From Didymodactylos carnosus (Eukaryota > Rotifera > Eurotatoria > Philodinida > Philodinidae): a DNA stretch of 30,466 bases. This document shows positions 19,745-30,008 of the stretch, in pieces (positions within the stretch are counted from its first letter, which is position 1; each line of letters begins with the position of its first letter). The notes under the pieces are model-generated. The model did not search any database. It was not told the origin of the DNA and saw only the letters and a program-made list of their open reading frames with translations. Both the position numbers and the translations under genes were made by a program. The stretch lies in contig CAJNOQ010001552.1 of assembly GCA_905250885.1 (NCBI GenBank), positions 1-30,466 on the forward strand. The letters run 5' to 3'.

Positions 19745-21403
19745 GGCGTTCTGGACACAGAGTAGATACAAACATAAACAAGACTAGCCGTGAGTGGCGT
19801 CCCGGAGGGGCGCTGACGAACGAATAGTCGCTGATCTAGGGAAGGTCAGTTTTTATATAATGGTTTCCTCTCACGTAAGACAACATATGAACTAGCATTG
19901 AATACTATAAGTGATCTTTCATATTCGCATCGAATGGCCGCCAGCCGGACGAGACAGATATTTTGTGTTCATAGTTTGAACATAATAACTATGAACGCTG
20001 AGCTGAAGACAGGTGTCGGCGACGCATAGTTGGACATCACTACAATATCCACGGGGAAATCAATATAAGTCACATTGAAAAGCATTCGAATAGTCTCTTA
20101 GGTCACATTCGATCCATTCAGAGTTGTCTGAGCTAGTGAATTGCGGGATAGGTAGACTAGCGACTGCGATCCCATAGGCTCTCTTGGTGAAAACTTAGAG
20201 TAAAACACATGGAGATGTTGGCGTGGACTTCAATATAGAGAAACGGGAACCTTTCAACTCAGCTCGCCGAAATGAAGAGCTGATGTGGAATTACCATTGA
20301 AATGAAGAACGATGTACTGAGGACAGCTGTAGAGCTAAAGCTTTTCTTTTGAAACAAATCCTCGATTCTCGTCTCGGTACTCATTAGGAAGAGCCGTAAG
20401 ATCATTCAAAACTATTCTGAATATTTTGGATAAGAGCATTTTCACAGGTGTCATCTAGCTAATCGTGTGTTAAAACGATTAAGTAATTGAGTAAATATAA
20501 CGCGGATAACGCAGGGCCGACGAGGGTCTGCATGTCTTGCTTCAGACCAAAGGACTCTTGGTAGTAGTGTTTAGTGTAGTACTTGCTCCTCTTCAGAAAA
20601 ACATCTCTGAATAATGCACTATGTGCATGTCAATACTCTGCTTGATTCACGTATGAGAACCGATTCAGTATATTCATAAAAAAGAAAGATAGGACCATCG
20701 TTCAGATGGGAGAGGATAACGCAGGTTTTTCGACAGAAAAGTAGCAGAGAGTTCAGTTTAGGTCATGTGTGTCATGTGAGTGTTGAATCGGATGTGCTTT
20801 CGATGCACGCGTGAGTCTTCCGAAGGAAAGAATCAACTCAGTATTTATATGCGATCCCTGTCTCAGTGACGTATTCTCAATATGGACTATATGCGCGCTC
20901 TGACACGACAATCGAGAAGTGAAGTTGGAGGTTGAATCCATCATTGTAGCAGGTATTCTTGATCGTATGTGATAAAGTATCGTGTTTTAAATGGGGCATT
21001 AGAAGATGGGTGAGGTTTTGGGGAATGCCGTCAGAATTCACTCCGTTTTCATTCGAAGCGTAAGTATTTTTCAGAACAGCTTCGAATGAATGAGTGTCGG
21101 TGTGCATTGGTATTTTTACTAGATGGCTTTCTATCCATCCGAAACATTTAGATGATTTTTCGAAGATAATAAAGATGTGTTCGTGGACGATTGAAGTTAA
21201 TAGTGATCAATATAGGCAGAGAGGGCCTCATGATACCGCTGTAATTTTTTTTATTTATTCCGACTTAGTGACTTAGGGAGACAAATGTCACCGGGAAAAG
21301 CGATTTCAGAACGTTCAGTCGAGGATCAAGCGAGTCATAGCGACGCGCGTTACTTGTGTCTTGAGTGTTTTGATGATAAGCATTATGCTTTGAAATAATG
21401 GAT
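19745..21403. other. Gene-poor stretch
   Basis: No supported gene. GATAACGCAGG recurs at about 20502 and 20715. Short frames at 20753-21107 and 21094-21276 show no domain. Confidence 0.4.
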
Positions 21404-21652
21404 TCAGAAAAAGTACTGAAAGCAGCAGATATGGCATCTTATGTTTAACCTCCTGCTTAAGAAAAAAGCAAAAGAAAGTGCTTTTCTAAATAGTTTCTCG
21501 TTAAACTGTAGCGTCGCCTCGAATGTGTTGACAATTAATAAAATGTGTGACTGAAGCTCATTACTTTTGTCTAACATATATTTGACAGTAGCAGTTCTAC
21601 TTTTCAAATGCTTATTTTCTTGATCACGAAGTCGATGAGAAATTGTCGTCAT
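21404..21652 (-). CDS. Hypothetical ORF, possible helical exon
   Basis: An 82-codon frame opens with ATG (MTTISHRLRDQENKHLKSRT) in an A-rich start context (AAAAATGAC) and is largely charged and helical through YMLDKSNELQSHILLIVNTF. The C-terminal part (RRLNIRCHICCFQYFF) looks like read-through into non-coding sequence, so a splice site before it is possible. No family is recognised. The composition differs from the surrounding non-coding DNA. Confidence 0.25.
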   Translation of the reverse strand: MTTISHRLRDQENKHLKSRTATVKYMLDKSNELQSHILLIVNTFEATLQFNEKLFRKALSFAFFLSRRLNIRCHICCFQYFF

Positions 21653-23086
21653 TTTTTATATTGATGTGATAAACATCTATTTTTACACTTTTCTATAGGT
21701 AGAGCTAAACCAATTCTTACATCCTATGAATCATCGTGTTCATCTTTCGGAATTTACTGCGTTGGTTTTTACACCGTTTGTTTTTAATTAACTGTGTAAC
21801 ATAGCTTGTCTCTTGATCAAATCCTCTATTGAAGGCACTATTAACAGTATTAATCGCAGATTCAAATTACAAATTGTATTCCATAGGGTTAATTCGATGT
21901 TTAAACTATAAGAGAAGTTATTACGGGGGAGGGGGATTTTATCATCATTCTAACTAAGTAATCGAGCTCTATCGGCGAGAATAACTCCTGAATAGTTCTC
22001 TTGCGGATCAAAAAATGCTATCTCCGAGGCTGATTGAATCCGATAAGGTGATAATCTCTTGAATAAGTTATTATTATTAGAATTTACCATTCGTATTTTA
22101 CTTTTTCTATATAGATAGTCAAATAGAAAAGAAAAATTAGTAGATACAATTAAAATAGCTGGTTCTTACAGTATCTATGTAGAATAAGCAAACGTAAACA
22201 AAGAAATATGACATCGGAAAAAAAACATGAAAAATGATTGTGAGTCTAGTTTATTTAGATAAACAGGATGCAAAAAGAGAGATCTTCAAGGAATAAAATA
22301 CATTATATGCAGTTTGATGTTGATATATGCGCACCCTCATTCTCACCCTAGAATGTATTGGTTAGTGGTTATTTCTATGTTGAAGGTAAATACAAGTGAA
22401 TACATTGAAACAAGTAGTTAAACCGATGGCTTCAACCTTCGTAAATGACGTTGGCTGAAGGTGTGCTCGGGGATCTCAGTCGGCTAATCTTGAGAAAATC
22501 TCGCAATCAAATGTCTGCCGTATACTTCTGAGAAAAGACCAGAAGTTGAAGGGTCTTCAGAATATTTGTTAACAAACGTTAATAAATTAAAAACCACAAG
22601 ACGTACAACGAAAAATGGCAGAGATAATAGAGAGAAAGACTAACAAAAACAAAGAACAACAAAAACGGAGGAGAACACGAACTTATATAGTGAGAGATGA
22701 GAAAATCAAACAACCCAATAGAAAAGAAAAGAAACACATATATGTGAAAAGTTAGCGTCGCGTGGTGACATCCGTGGGCGCTAACAGTGATACGTTGGTT
22801 TTTAAATTTTGAAAAAGAAGTTCGTCTGGTAGCTGTTGAAATTACTTATTTATTGTTGAAATAAAGATTTAAAAAACCGTATGAATGATTGTTTCTACTA
22901 CTTTGTCAAGAGAGTATCATCGTTTATGGAGGACAGGATGATAAAAATATGGGAATGTGTTCATGACACGTATGAATGACTCATCCGATACCGATTCTCA
23001 TTACATTGTTTGACACTTTCTTTAATAATAGTTCTCGATGACGCTATGTCCAAAAGTATTTTAGTACATCGCATTTAGACTACACA
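21653..23086. other. AT-rich intergenic stretch, 5' flank of the F-box gene
   Basis: No gene seen. A C-rich tract CACCCTCATTCTCACCCTAG lies at 22332-22351. Upstream of the F-box ATG, TATTTTAG and GCATTTAG at about 23060 and 23075 could be acceptors for a 5'UTR or leader splice. Confidence 0.45.
22332..22351. repeat. C-rich telomere-like tract
   Basis: CACCCTCATTCTCACCCTAG, two ACCCTCA-type units with C on the plus strand. It is a weak relative of the tracts at the ends of the inverted arms. Confidence 0.35.
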
Positions 23087-24789
23087 ATGAAACGATTTTT
23101 CGAAAACGTTAAAAAGAAAATCGATTCGAAATATGTTGCATTAGTCAAAAAAAAACCTAGTCAGCCAAATGTAACTTGGAAACATATCTGGCCGTTAGAT
23201 GAAACCCAAAGTGCTCTCTCGAAATCTGTATTTGCTGAAATACCAAATGAAATCACCATACGTATGTTTAAATTCCTTTCGGTACCTGATTTATGCAAGG
23301 TTTCATTGGTTTGTCGATTATTTAAAATGATTACTGATCAAGATGGAATTTGGCAATTGAAATGTGATAGTAAGTACTGTGTTTTTTTACACTTGTAATT
23401 AACAACATGTTTAAACAGCATCGACCAAGTTATATTCGAAATCATTTAAAGAAGTTTATATGGATTGGATCTATCTAAAAAGTCTACGAAATGCACAAGT
23501 ACAAACTAGGGATCGTTCGTACGCAACTTCTTGTATGGCAATTGAACTAGCTATATATCCTATTCGTCCAAACGGACAACGTCATTTTGAAATTGTTGGT
23601 GGATTTCAACAACATCCAAACTCATCAGAATCAACGTGAGATTTACTTCTTATCTTATTTTTAATACTGTTTTTTTGTAGGACTATCGAGCAATCAGTTG
23701 ATATTGGAAAAACAGCTCGTCAGCTTATATTTCTTTTGGAAAAGGCATCTGAATTTCAACCAGAATGGCAACAATCGGTTACTTTGAAACAAATGATTAC
23801 AAGATATTATAGATTTATGCAATTGAAAGCATCTCATCCGTCGCATATTTTGCTTATTCCAACTTTAGACATTGAACTCGTTTGGCAAACACATCTCTTA
23901 CGACCAGAGATGTATCAAGCTGATTGTCTTCGTTTATTTCGTCGAATAATTGATCATTCATTATTGTTCTCTGATGTTCAAAATTTTTCCAAAGAACAAG
24001 CATTCAAAGATACTTGCCATCTATACGAACAACGATTTGGTGAACAGTATTGTTTATTTTCCTCAGCATCAGTGCATAATACAACGCCATATCGCCGAAA
24101 ATTACGTCAATATCTGTTTGATTCATTTAGCGATACTGAGGCTAACTATCCTTATTGGGATAATACTCATTTCAAGTTTTCCCCTGAATCATCTAAAAGT
24201 TACGAAAATCCTTTCTCATTTGCCGAAGGTGATATCATTATAGATAGTCAATGGCTAGATTTATTCAAGAAATTTATGCTGGACGTCTTGAAAAAGGCTC
24301 CTGTTTACAGCACATTTGGAACTGTACCCGAAGAAATTGATCTACGATGTCGAGCAATCAACTTACTAACAAAATCGTACGAAAGATTTTTATATATGGC
24401 AGCTAAATATCCACCCGAAAATGGCAATGGTTTTATACTTCCAACTTATGCGGTAAAATCTTTAACACTAGTCAAAGCATTATTTTACTCATTTATATTT
24501 GTTTCTTTAGATCGATATCATGTGGCATTCTCATATGCAAGAACCACTGAAGTATGTTGCTGATTGTAATCGATTTATCGGTTATGTGCTTTATCATTCT
24601 CCATGGCCAATGATGGAAGATGATAAAATGAAGACAGCACGCAATCAATCGAATAATATTTGGAAAGATGAATTCGAAGTTGATATAACGACAGACCATC
24701 TTTTTGACACTTTCCTGACAAAGCTGACAAGAACAATTAAGAGAGGGTCCGCGAGGCCACTAGTCTACAGGGACGCCAACATTTTTTAG
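23087..24789 (+). CDS. F-box + glycine-rich-domain-protein (GRDP, DUF1399) fold protein, 3' end altered by an element
   Basis: Four exons join in phase: 23087-23369, 23419-23635, 23681-24452 and 24511-24789. Introns are 49, 45 and 58 bp. The 516-residue product has an N-terminal F-box (about residues 48-92, AEIPNEITIRMFKFLSVPDL ... VSLVCRLF) and a GRDP/DUF1399-type region with two WxxH units, IELVWQTHLLRPEMYQADCL near 225 and IDIMWHSHMQEPLKYVADCN near 425, then HSPWPMMEDDK and NNIWKDEFEVD. F-box proteins recruit substrates to SCF ubiquitin ligases; the GRDP part is a likely substrate-binding module (inference). The last 16 or so codons (from GAGAGGGTCC, 24741) lie inside a mobile element and end at a TAG at 24787, so the natural C-terminus is lost or interrupted. 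Without the element the frame stays open to 28480. Confidence 0.85.
24737..24740. other. TTAA target-site copy, left
   Basis: TTAA directly precedes the left terminal repeat of the 3.46-kb element and lies within codons ATT AAG of the GRDP gene. The same four bases directly follow the right end at 28197-28200. Confidence 0.7.
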
Positions 24790-25005
24790 ATTTTGTATTT
24801 AAGTATTCTAAAAAATACGTTGAAGAGTTATGATATAGGATCCAAAATATTAGCCCTTCTGGATCTACCTCGGCTGAAAAACGATTGTTGTAATCATAGG
24901 GGGGTCAATCGTGAAAATGCAAAAATTTTTCTGGATGGACCTTCCGAGAAAAAGGCAGATTGAAAGTTATCCGTCACTCTGGGCTATTTGTGTTATATAT
25001 CAGAA

Positions 25006-25028
25006 GAAAGAGCGTTCTCTGCTCTTTC
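25006..25028. repeat. 8-bp stem hairpin, left arm
   Basis: GAAAGAGC, loop GTTCTCT, GCTCTTTC. The same stem is kept perfectly at 27909-27931 in the other arm although the loop differs (GGAGAAT), so stem pairing is conserved while surrounding bases drift. Confidence 0.65.
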
Positions 25029-25220
25029 GAATGAGACTATCCTCGATCCTATCAGAATAGGATAACGCGACCAACCGAGGTCTACTTCAAACGAGATCAA
25101 CAAAAAAACATTTTTTCTCGCGAATTTTTTAAGTACTTTGGGTGGGACTTTCTTATTCTGATAGTTCCCCAGAAAACCCGACCCATCAGCAGATAGCCCG
25201 TGAAAGCCCTCATCTCCTGG

Positions 25221-25272
25221 TATATAAAGGTCGATACTTCAACGTGGCCCGCTTACTCAATTCTTCAAAATG
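25221..25272 (+). promoter_or_regulatory. Inward-facing TATA box and ATG, left arm
   Basis: TATATAAAG (25221-25229) lies 49 nt before ATGAAATGC (25270). The ATG context (TTCTTCAAAATGAAATG) resembles a eukaryotic start, and the 17-codon frame that follows (EILRCTQHHR then stop) is matched in the other arm. The transcript would run into the element. Confidence 0.5.
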
Positions 25273-27049
25273 AAATGCATGATTACAGGCGAAATTCTCC
25301 GGTGTACACAACATCACCGATAATCCTCTCCAGGAACTTTTTCTGTGGCAGTGTCTCGGATCCTTGAAGAGTATCACGTTCGACGTAGAATGAGGCGGCG
25401 CATCTTTTGGCACCAAGTTTGACCCGTCTCTTACGTGAGCTCCTTGTAGGGGAGTCAGTTTTTCAAGAGGTATGTGGTTGAAAAATCATCCAAAACAGCA
25501 TTGGAGTATTTCGCTCGAAACTAAGCGAAAATCAAAGCAACAGACTAGTGTTTAGTGTCATTCGAAAGTGCGTCTAACGCTGCTAGAATCCGATAGTTGA
25601 TTGGCCGTTCGTACCGCGTGGAAGTTCTCTAGTATCCCGGGTAGTACGGAGCGACCTAACCATGATCAAAGAGTTATCCCTCATCAGAAAGCTAGTGATG
25701 AAATGACTCAGTTCACACTGTCCAGAGTAGTTTTTGACGGGCTACACGCTATTGAGGCTTGTTTCTCTATGTCCCCTGGGAGAGCATTACTCTGAGGCAA
25801 ATCTCGCCAATCGGTGACATCAACATACATAGAATCACATCAGACGGTATCCTCTGCAATGAAACGAAAGAAAAGTGTCTCAATCAAGTCTTGTGAAGGG
25901 TCGCAGACGGATAACGATTGGTATCGAAGGAGAATTTTCAGTCCAGGATGATTGTCGGGTGATGGAAAGGCTTAACCGGTCTTTAGGTTAGACGCTCTCA
26001 GTTCCGCGATGAACATAGATTCATTGAGAAAGTTCTCGAGCAAGTGGAGTCCAGCGATCAAGGAAAGTGTGAGGGTGCGTTATCGACCAGATCATTATTC
26101 GGACTCATAAAACTATAGTCCCTGAATTCCAAAGCAGACTGTCACCTTCTTCCCTCACTATCGCTTTGATAAAGCCTATGTTAGAAATCCTGACCGATCG
26201 GGGTCCTCTGATCATTTTCCGAGGTCAAACATGTCAGAGACGTCGGTATCTATGTTTCGCCGGGCTTGTTTGTCTCAATGAATCACTCGAAAGCAAACGT
26301 ACGATGAAGAAATGCGAGAAAATAGCATTCTAACGTAAGTGTAAATTTGGCTAGACGAAGATCAAATCGGTAGGAAAGGCAATATAGCATCTAAGAGCAG
26401 AGTAGAGAGGTTTATTGAGCAGCAGTGTCTCATTGCGGACATGATAAATTAAGAGTGTGGTTACATGCATCCTGTGTTTCAGTTCGATCTGTCAGATATC
26501 GCGAGCCCTCACGATAATACTCTACCGGCACATACCCATCTATTTAAAACTACAGGTTATTAGGAGAAAGTTACGTCGGTTCTGTTACTACCTCTCAGCT
26601 CAGCTCGATGTTTCATATTAAAACTGGTTCTTTTGTGAATTTAGCCTTTTCAGCATACGCTCTTACCAGGGCTACACAGCGTCTGTGATTCGATAATTCA
26701 TGGTTCACACGTATCATTGAAAAGAAACTTCAGAAGCAGAGGAATCCAGAACGTAGATGTTCGGATGGAGCCAAGAACAATGTATTCTCAGAGATGTGTC
26801 TTATCTCGAATTTCTGGATACCTGCTACTGAAATCCACAATCGGACTGTTCAGTAGTCATCCAGTTACACCAGAATCGATTCAATTCACTTACAATCAGT
26901 TGGACAAGATTCAACTTCCTATTCCAAGTACTATTTATATTTTCATGAAATAACTCTTTGTAGTATCAATTAACTGAGTTTCTTTAATCTTTTCAAGGAA
27001 ATGAGTGGCGAAAATAGGAAAATCAGACTGGATCCTAGCTCCTCATTTA

Positions 27050-28196
27050 TCACACATTTTTCTTTCGTTTCGTTACTGAAGGTCCCGTCGGACGTAAGTC
27101 GATGTAGGTTGATGTCCTCGATTGGCGAAACTTACCTCAGACCTTTGTTGTCCAAGGAGACGGAGAAAAACAAATCCCGCCAGCATATAGCCCGTTAAAA
27201 ACTATCCTGAGAAGTGCGAATTGAGTCATTTTATGACTAGTTTTCTGATGCGGGGTAAGTCTTTGATCATGGTGAGGTCGCTCAGTGCTATACGGGATGC
27301 TAGAGATCTTCCACGTGGTACGAACGACTAGTCAACTGTGGGATTCGAGCGGCGTTAGACGCGCTTTCGAATGACACCAAACACTAGTCTTTTGCTTCGG
27401 TTTTCGCTTAGTTTCGAGAGAAATACTTCACTGCTGTTTTAGATGATTTTCCAACCACAGACCTCTTGGAAAACTGGCCCCCCTCTACAACGAGAACACG
27501 TAAGAGATCCGTCAAACTTGGTGTCAGAAGATGCGCCGTCTCATTCTGCGTCGAGCGTGAAACTCCGCAAGGATCCGAGACGCTTCTACAGAAAAAGTTG
27601 TTGGGGACGATTATCGGTGATGCTGTGTACATAGGAGAATTTCGTCTTTAGTCACCCATTTCATTTTAAAGAATTGAGTAAACGGGCCACGTTGAAGCAT
27701 CGACATTTATATACCAGGAGATGCGGGCTTTCACGGGCTATCTGCTGACGGGTCAGGTTTTCTGGGGAACTATTAAAATAAGAAAGTCCTACCCAAAATA
27801 CTGAAAAAATTCGCGAAAAAAAGAAAAGTTTTTTTATCGATTTTGTTTGAAACGGACCTCGGTTGGTCACGTTATCCTACTCTGATAGGATCGAGGATAG
27901 TCTCATTCGAAAGAGCGGAGAATGCTCTTTCTTCTGATATATAATACAGATAGTCCACAGTGAAGAATAACTTCCAATCTGCCTTTTTCTCGGAGGGTCC
28001 ATCCAGAAAAATTCTTGCATTTTCGCGATTGACCCCCCTGTGATTGCATCGATCGTTTTTCAGCCAAGGTAGATCCGGAAGGGCTAATATTTTGGATTCT
28101 ATATCAGAACACCTCAACGTATTTTTTAGAATACTTAAATCCAAAATCTAAAAAATTTCGGCGGCTGTGTTACCTGGTGGCCTCGCGGACCCTCTT
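27050..28196 (-). repeat. Right arm of the inverted-repeat element
   Basis: Mirror copy of the left arm. Partner blocks run from TTTTTCTTTCGTTTCGTTAC near 27057 to GTGGCCTCGCGGACCCTC at the end. Near 25760 / 27180-27205 the pairing is poorer, suggesting indels or replacement there. Confidence 0.85.
27664..27713 (-). promoter_or_regulatory. Inward-facing TATA box and ATG, right arm
   Basis: Minus-strand TATATAAA (27706-27713) lies 49 nt before ATGAAATGG (27664), the same spacing as in the left arm, followed by the matching short frame EILLCTQHHR and stop. Two such promoters would give convergent transcripts. Confidence 0.5.
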
Positions 28197-28198
28197 TT

Positions 28199-28480
28199 AA
28201 GGTAGTGAGTGTCAGAGTGAGAGAGCACCCGCATAAGGAGAGAGCGCCTTCTGGAGTTGTGTCTTGGACAGCAGCAGCCATAGATGAAGCAGGCATAGTG
28301 AGGCGGAATGAGAGAATGAAGAAACTTTCGAGGGAGGCTGACGGTCGACCAAAGAGCGCAGTGGAACTGTGGAAGAGGAACAGGGATGCACAGATGATCA
28401 GACCAATTATCCAAGAGTCTGAGCAAATGATCACAACTGAGGAGCAAATCACATCATCTGGCAAGGAAAGAAAGCAGTAG
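28199..28480 (+). repeat. Repeat family R1, copy I, open in frame with the GRDP gene
   Basis: Starts AAGGTAGTGAGTGTCAGAGT immediately at the right TTAA and follows the R1 order (GAGAGAGCGCCTTCTGG, GCATAGTGAGGCGGAATGAG, GGTCGACCAAAGAGCGCAGT). One frame is open to a TAG at 28480 and encodes a charged, probably helical stretch (VRRNERMKKLSREADGR ... EQMITTEEQI). It is the frame that would continue the GRDP exon if the element and one TTAA were absent. R1 similarity begins exactly at the TTAA, so this may be either a gene 3' end or a recombination junction. Confidence 0.7.
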
Positions 28481-29489
28481 TAACTCTATTGTCCGTATAA
28501 TCTTATTATCGTGGATAGGAGTTCTGTTTTGCTGATTTGCCAATACACATTGAGACAATGTGTTGTTCACCATCGTCGTCCAGCGATGACTGACAAGTAG
28601 GTATGGTGCAAACGCGCACTCAAAACCGAACCTTCACCTTCGTCAGTATTTTCTTCCTGTTCTCTTCATCTGTGAGAGGTGACTCACTCTTATGGTTTTC
28701 TCCCTTTTTACAATGGTTTGTTCCCGTCATCGATGATATATAAATCGACGATTTCGTTGATAAAAAACGCTCTTTCTCTTTCGTCCACTGATGTTCCCTT
28801 TTGTGAGCTCCCTCACCCACTAACACACATTGGTTATTATTGTTTTCAGCAGCTTCACTTGGGGTTTAACCTTTCGCAAAGCTATTCTTCGCTAGTCAAT
28901 TTTACGTTCATACGTAGGTAATTTAGTGCAATCCTTACGACTGCGGCAAAGGTTAGAGAGAAATTCTCTATTTTATGATATCCATCATACAGAATAATTT
29001 AGTGACTATCATTCTGTCCTGCTCTCTCTGTAAAATTGAATTGGAACAGGAACCAGTGTGTGTACTGAACTTGTCCGTTTCTAGTATGTGAACGAGGACT
29101 GATTTGTGATTCGTCATGCTGTAGTACTCGCTAGCCCATATTGAAAAAATGGTGAGCAACAAAAAATAACAAATGAACCGTCATAATACCTGTTTTACAT
29201 AGATAGCTCCATGTTACTTATATTACAAAGTGTCCATCCTCAGTACGTCTATCCACTGTTCATCACTGTTCCACAAAGCTTTTGATCGGTACTGGAAATA
29301 TGAACGCATTCATACGCATGTGTTTCTACTCCACTCTCTAAAACAAAACGCATCAGTACGACCACAGTTGCCACACGAAACATCTCGTTGGCGTGTACAT
29401 GTGAATGTGGATATCCTTTCTACATTCTCTGTTACCCTCATTCTCACATCTCCCGTTGTATATTTCAGATACATTCATTATCCCAAGTC
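28481..29489. other. Intergenic, no gene supported
   Basis: Short open frames on both strands without domains. The last part is the 5' flank of the peptidase-like gene and contains an acceptor-like TATATTTCAG ending at 29468, 21 nt before its ATG. Confidence 0.45.
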
Positions 29490-30008
29490 ATGGCAAAATT
29501 TAAAAGCGACCGAGATACACCCGTCTGGCCAGCTAAGGAAGAAGAACACTACTTTCGTGATCTTGTCGTTGCACCACTCGATCAACGAGGTCCCACCTGT
29601 GTGTCCACCTGTCTGGCCATGCTTACTGGCAAAAGGCCCGAAGATTTCCAAGGTAAAATCAACACGCAAGATCCCGTTTCGTGGTCAGCTGCACTTCAAC
29701 CATACGGAATGAAATTGGCTTATTGTCCTCATGATGCGCGGAAATTCAAGTTTTACATCGAAGAACTGATCGCCCTAGATGATTTATTTGGTCTCAGCTT
29801 TTATACCACTACAGATCCAAACCAGATTTTGAACGATCCAGATAGTACTGGCTTTGTGACTCAATCACATTTCATACTGCTACATCGAGACAAGATCTAT
29901 GATTCAGCGGGTTATGGATGCATTCCGGCACGTGAGCACCGCTGTCTCGAGTATCACACGAAGCGCATTTTTCGGGTGCTCCCGGCTACACATGCTCGTG
30001 GTCTTTGA
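29490..30008 (+). CDS. Small C39/papain-like cysteine peptidase, intronless
   Basis: A 172-residue protein starts at ATG 29490 (MAKFKSDRDTPVWPAKEEEH); the open frame extends further upstream, but that part is spliced-off or untranslated sequence before TTTCAG at 29468. Q32 and C37 in LDQRGPTCVSTCLAML match the oxyanion Gln and nucleophile of C39-like peptidases. H127 in TQSHFILLHRDKIYDSAGYG and D138 in the same segment complete a plausible triad. There is no signal peptide or membrane segment, so it is probably cytosolic. The gene has no intron although its neighbours do, and the compact Q/C/H/D protein looks like bacterial domains; horizontal origin is possible but unproven. Its substrate is unknown. 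Confidence 0.75.
   Translation: MAKFKSDRDTPVWPAKEEEHYFRDLVVAPLDQRGPTCVSTCLAMLTGKRPEDFQGKINTQDPVSWSAALQPYGMKLAYCPHDARKFKFYIEELIALDDLFGLSFYTTTDPNQILNDPDSTGFVTQSHFILLHRDKIYDSAGYGCIPAREHRCLEYHTKRIFRVLPATHARGL

Larger units (their letters stand above)
24741..25880 (+). repeat. Left arm of the inverted-repeat element
   Basis: Paired blocks include AAGTATTCTAAAAAATACGTT near 24800, GACCTTCCGAGAAAAAGGCA-like near 24938, GAAACTAAGCGAAAA near 25517, ACTAGTGTTTAGTGTCATTC near 25545, TCGCCAATCGGTGACATCAA near 25804 and AATGAAACGAAAGAAAA near 25858. All have reverse-complement partners in the right arm. Confidence 0.85.
24741..28196. mobile_element. Long-inverted-repeat (foldback-like) element, 3,456 bp, TTAA flanks
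   Basis: The ends are GAGAGGGTCCGCGAGGCCAC (24741-24760) and its reverse complement with one mismatch in the first base (28177-28196). Inverted similarity continues inward to about 25880 on the left and 27050 on the right, roughly 1.1 kb per arm with moderate divergence and small indels. The middle (25880-27050) has only short open frames (for example 26717-26953), and no transposase was recognised, so the element is probably non-autonomous. TTAA duplication is typical of piggyBac-type transposition, but the termini do not begin with the usual CCY/GGG of that group, so the superfamily is open. Each arm carries the same TATA box, ATG and small hairpin. Confidence 0.85.

Noticed and set aside
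22440-22530. Possible tRNA or snRNA (GGGGATCTCAGTCGGC region)
   Set aside because: No cloverleaf arms or B-box (GGTTCGANNCC) could be built.
25210-27870. Short frames in the arms of the inverted-repeat element as transposase pieces
   Set aside because: None shows a DDE or other nuclease motif, and those in the two arms are mirror images of each other.
29388-29489. Upstream extension of the C39-like ORF (MACTCECGYPF...)
   Set aside because: It crosses a good acceptor TATATTTCAG at 29468 and has low-complexity Cys/His codons with no family match; the ATG at 29490 fits the domain start.
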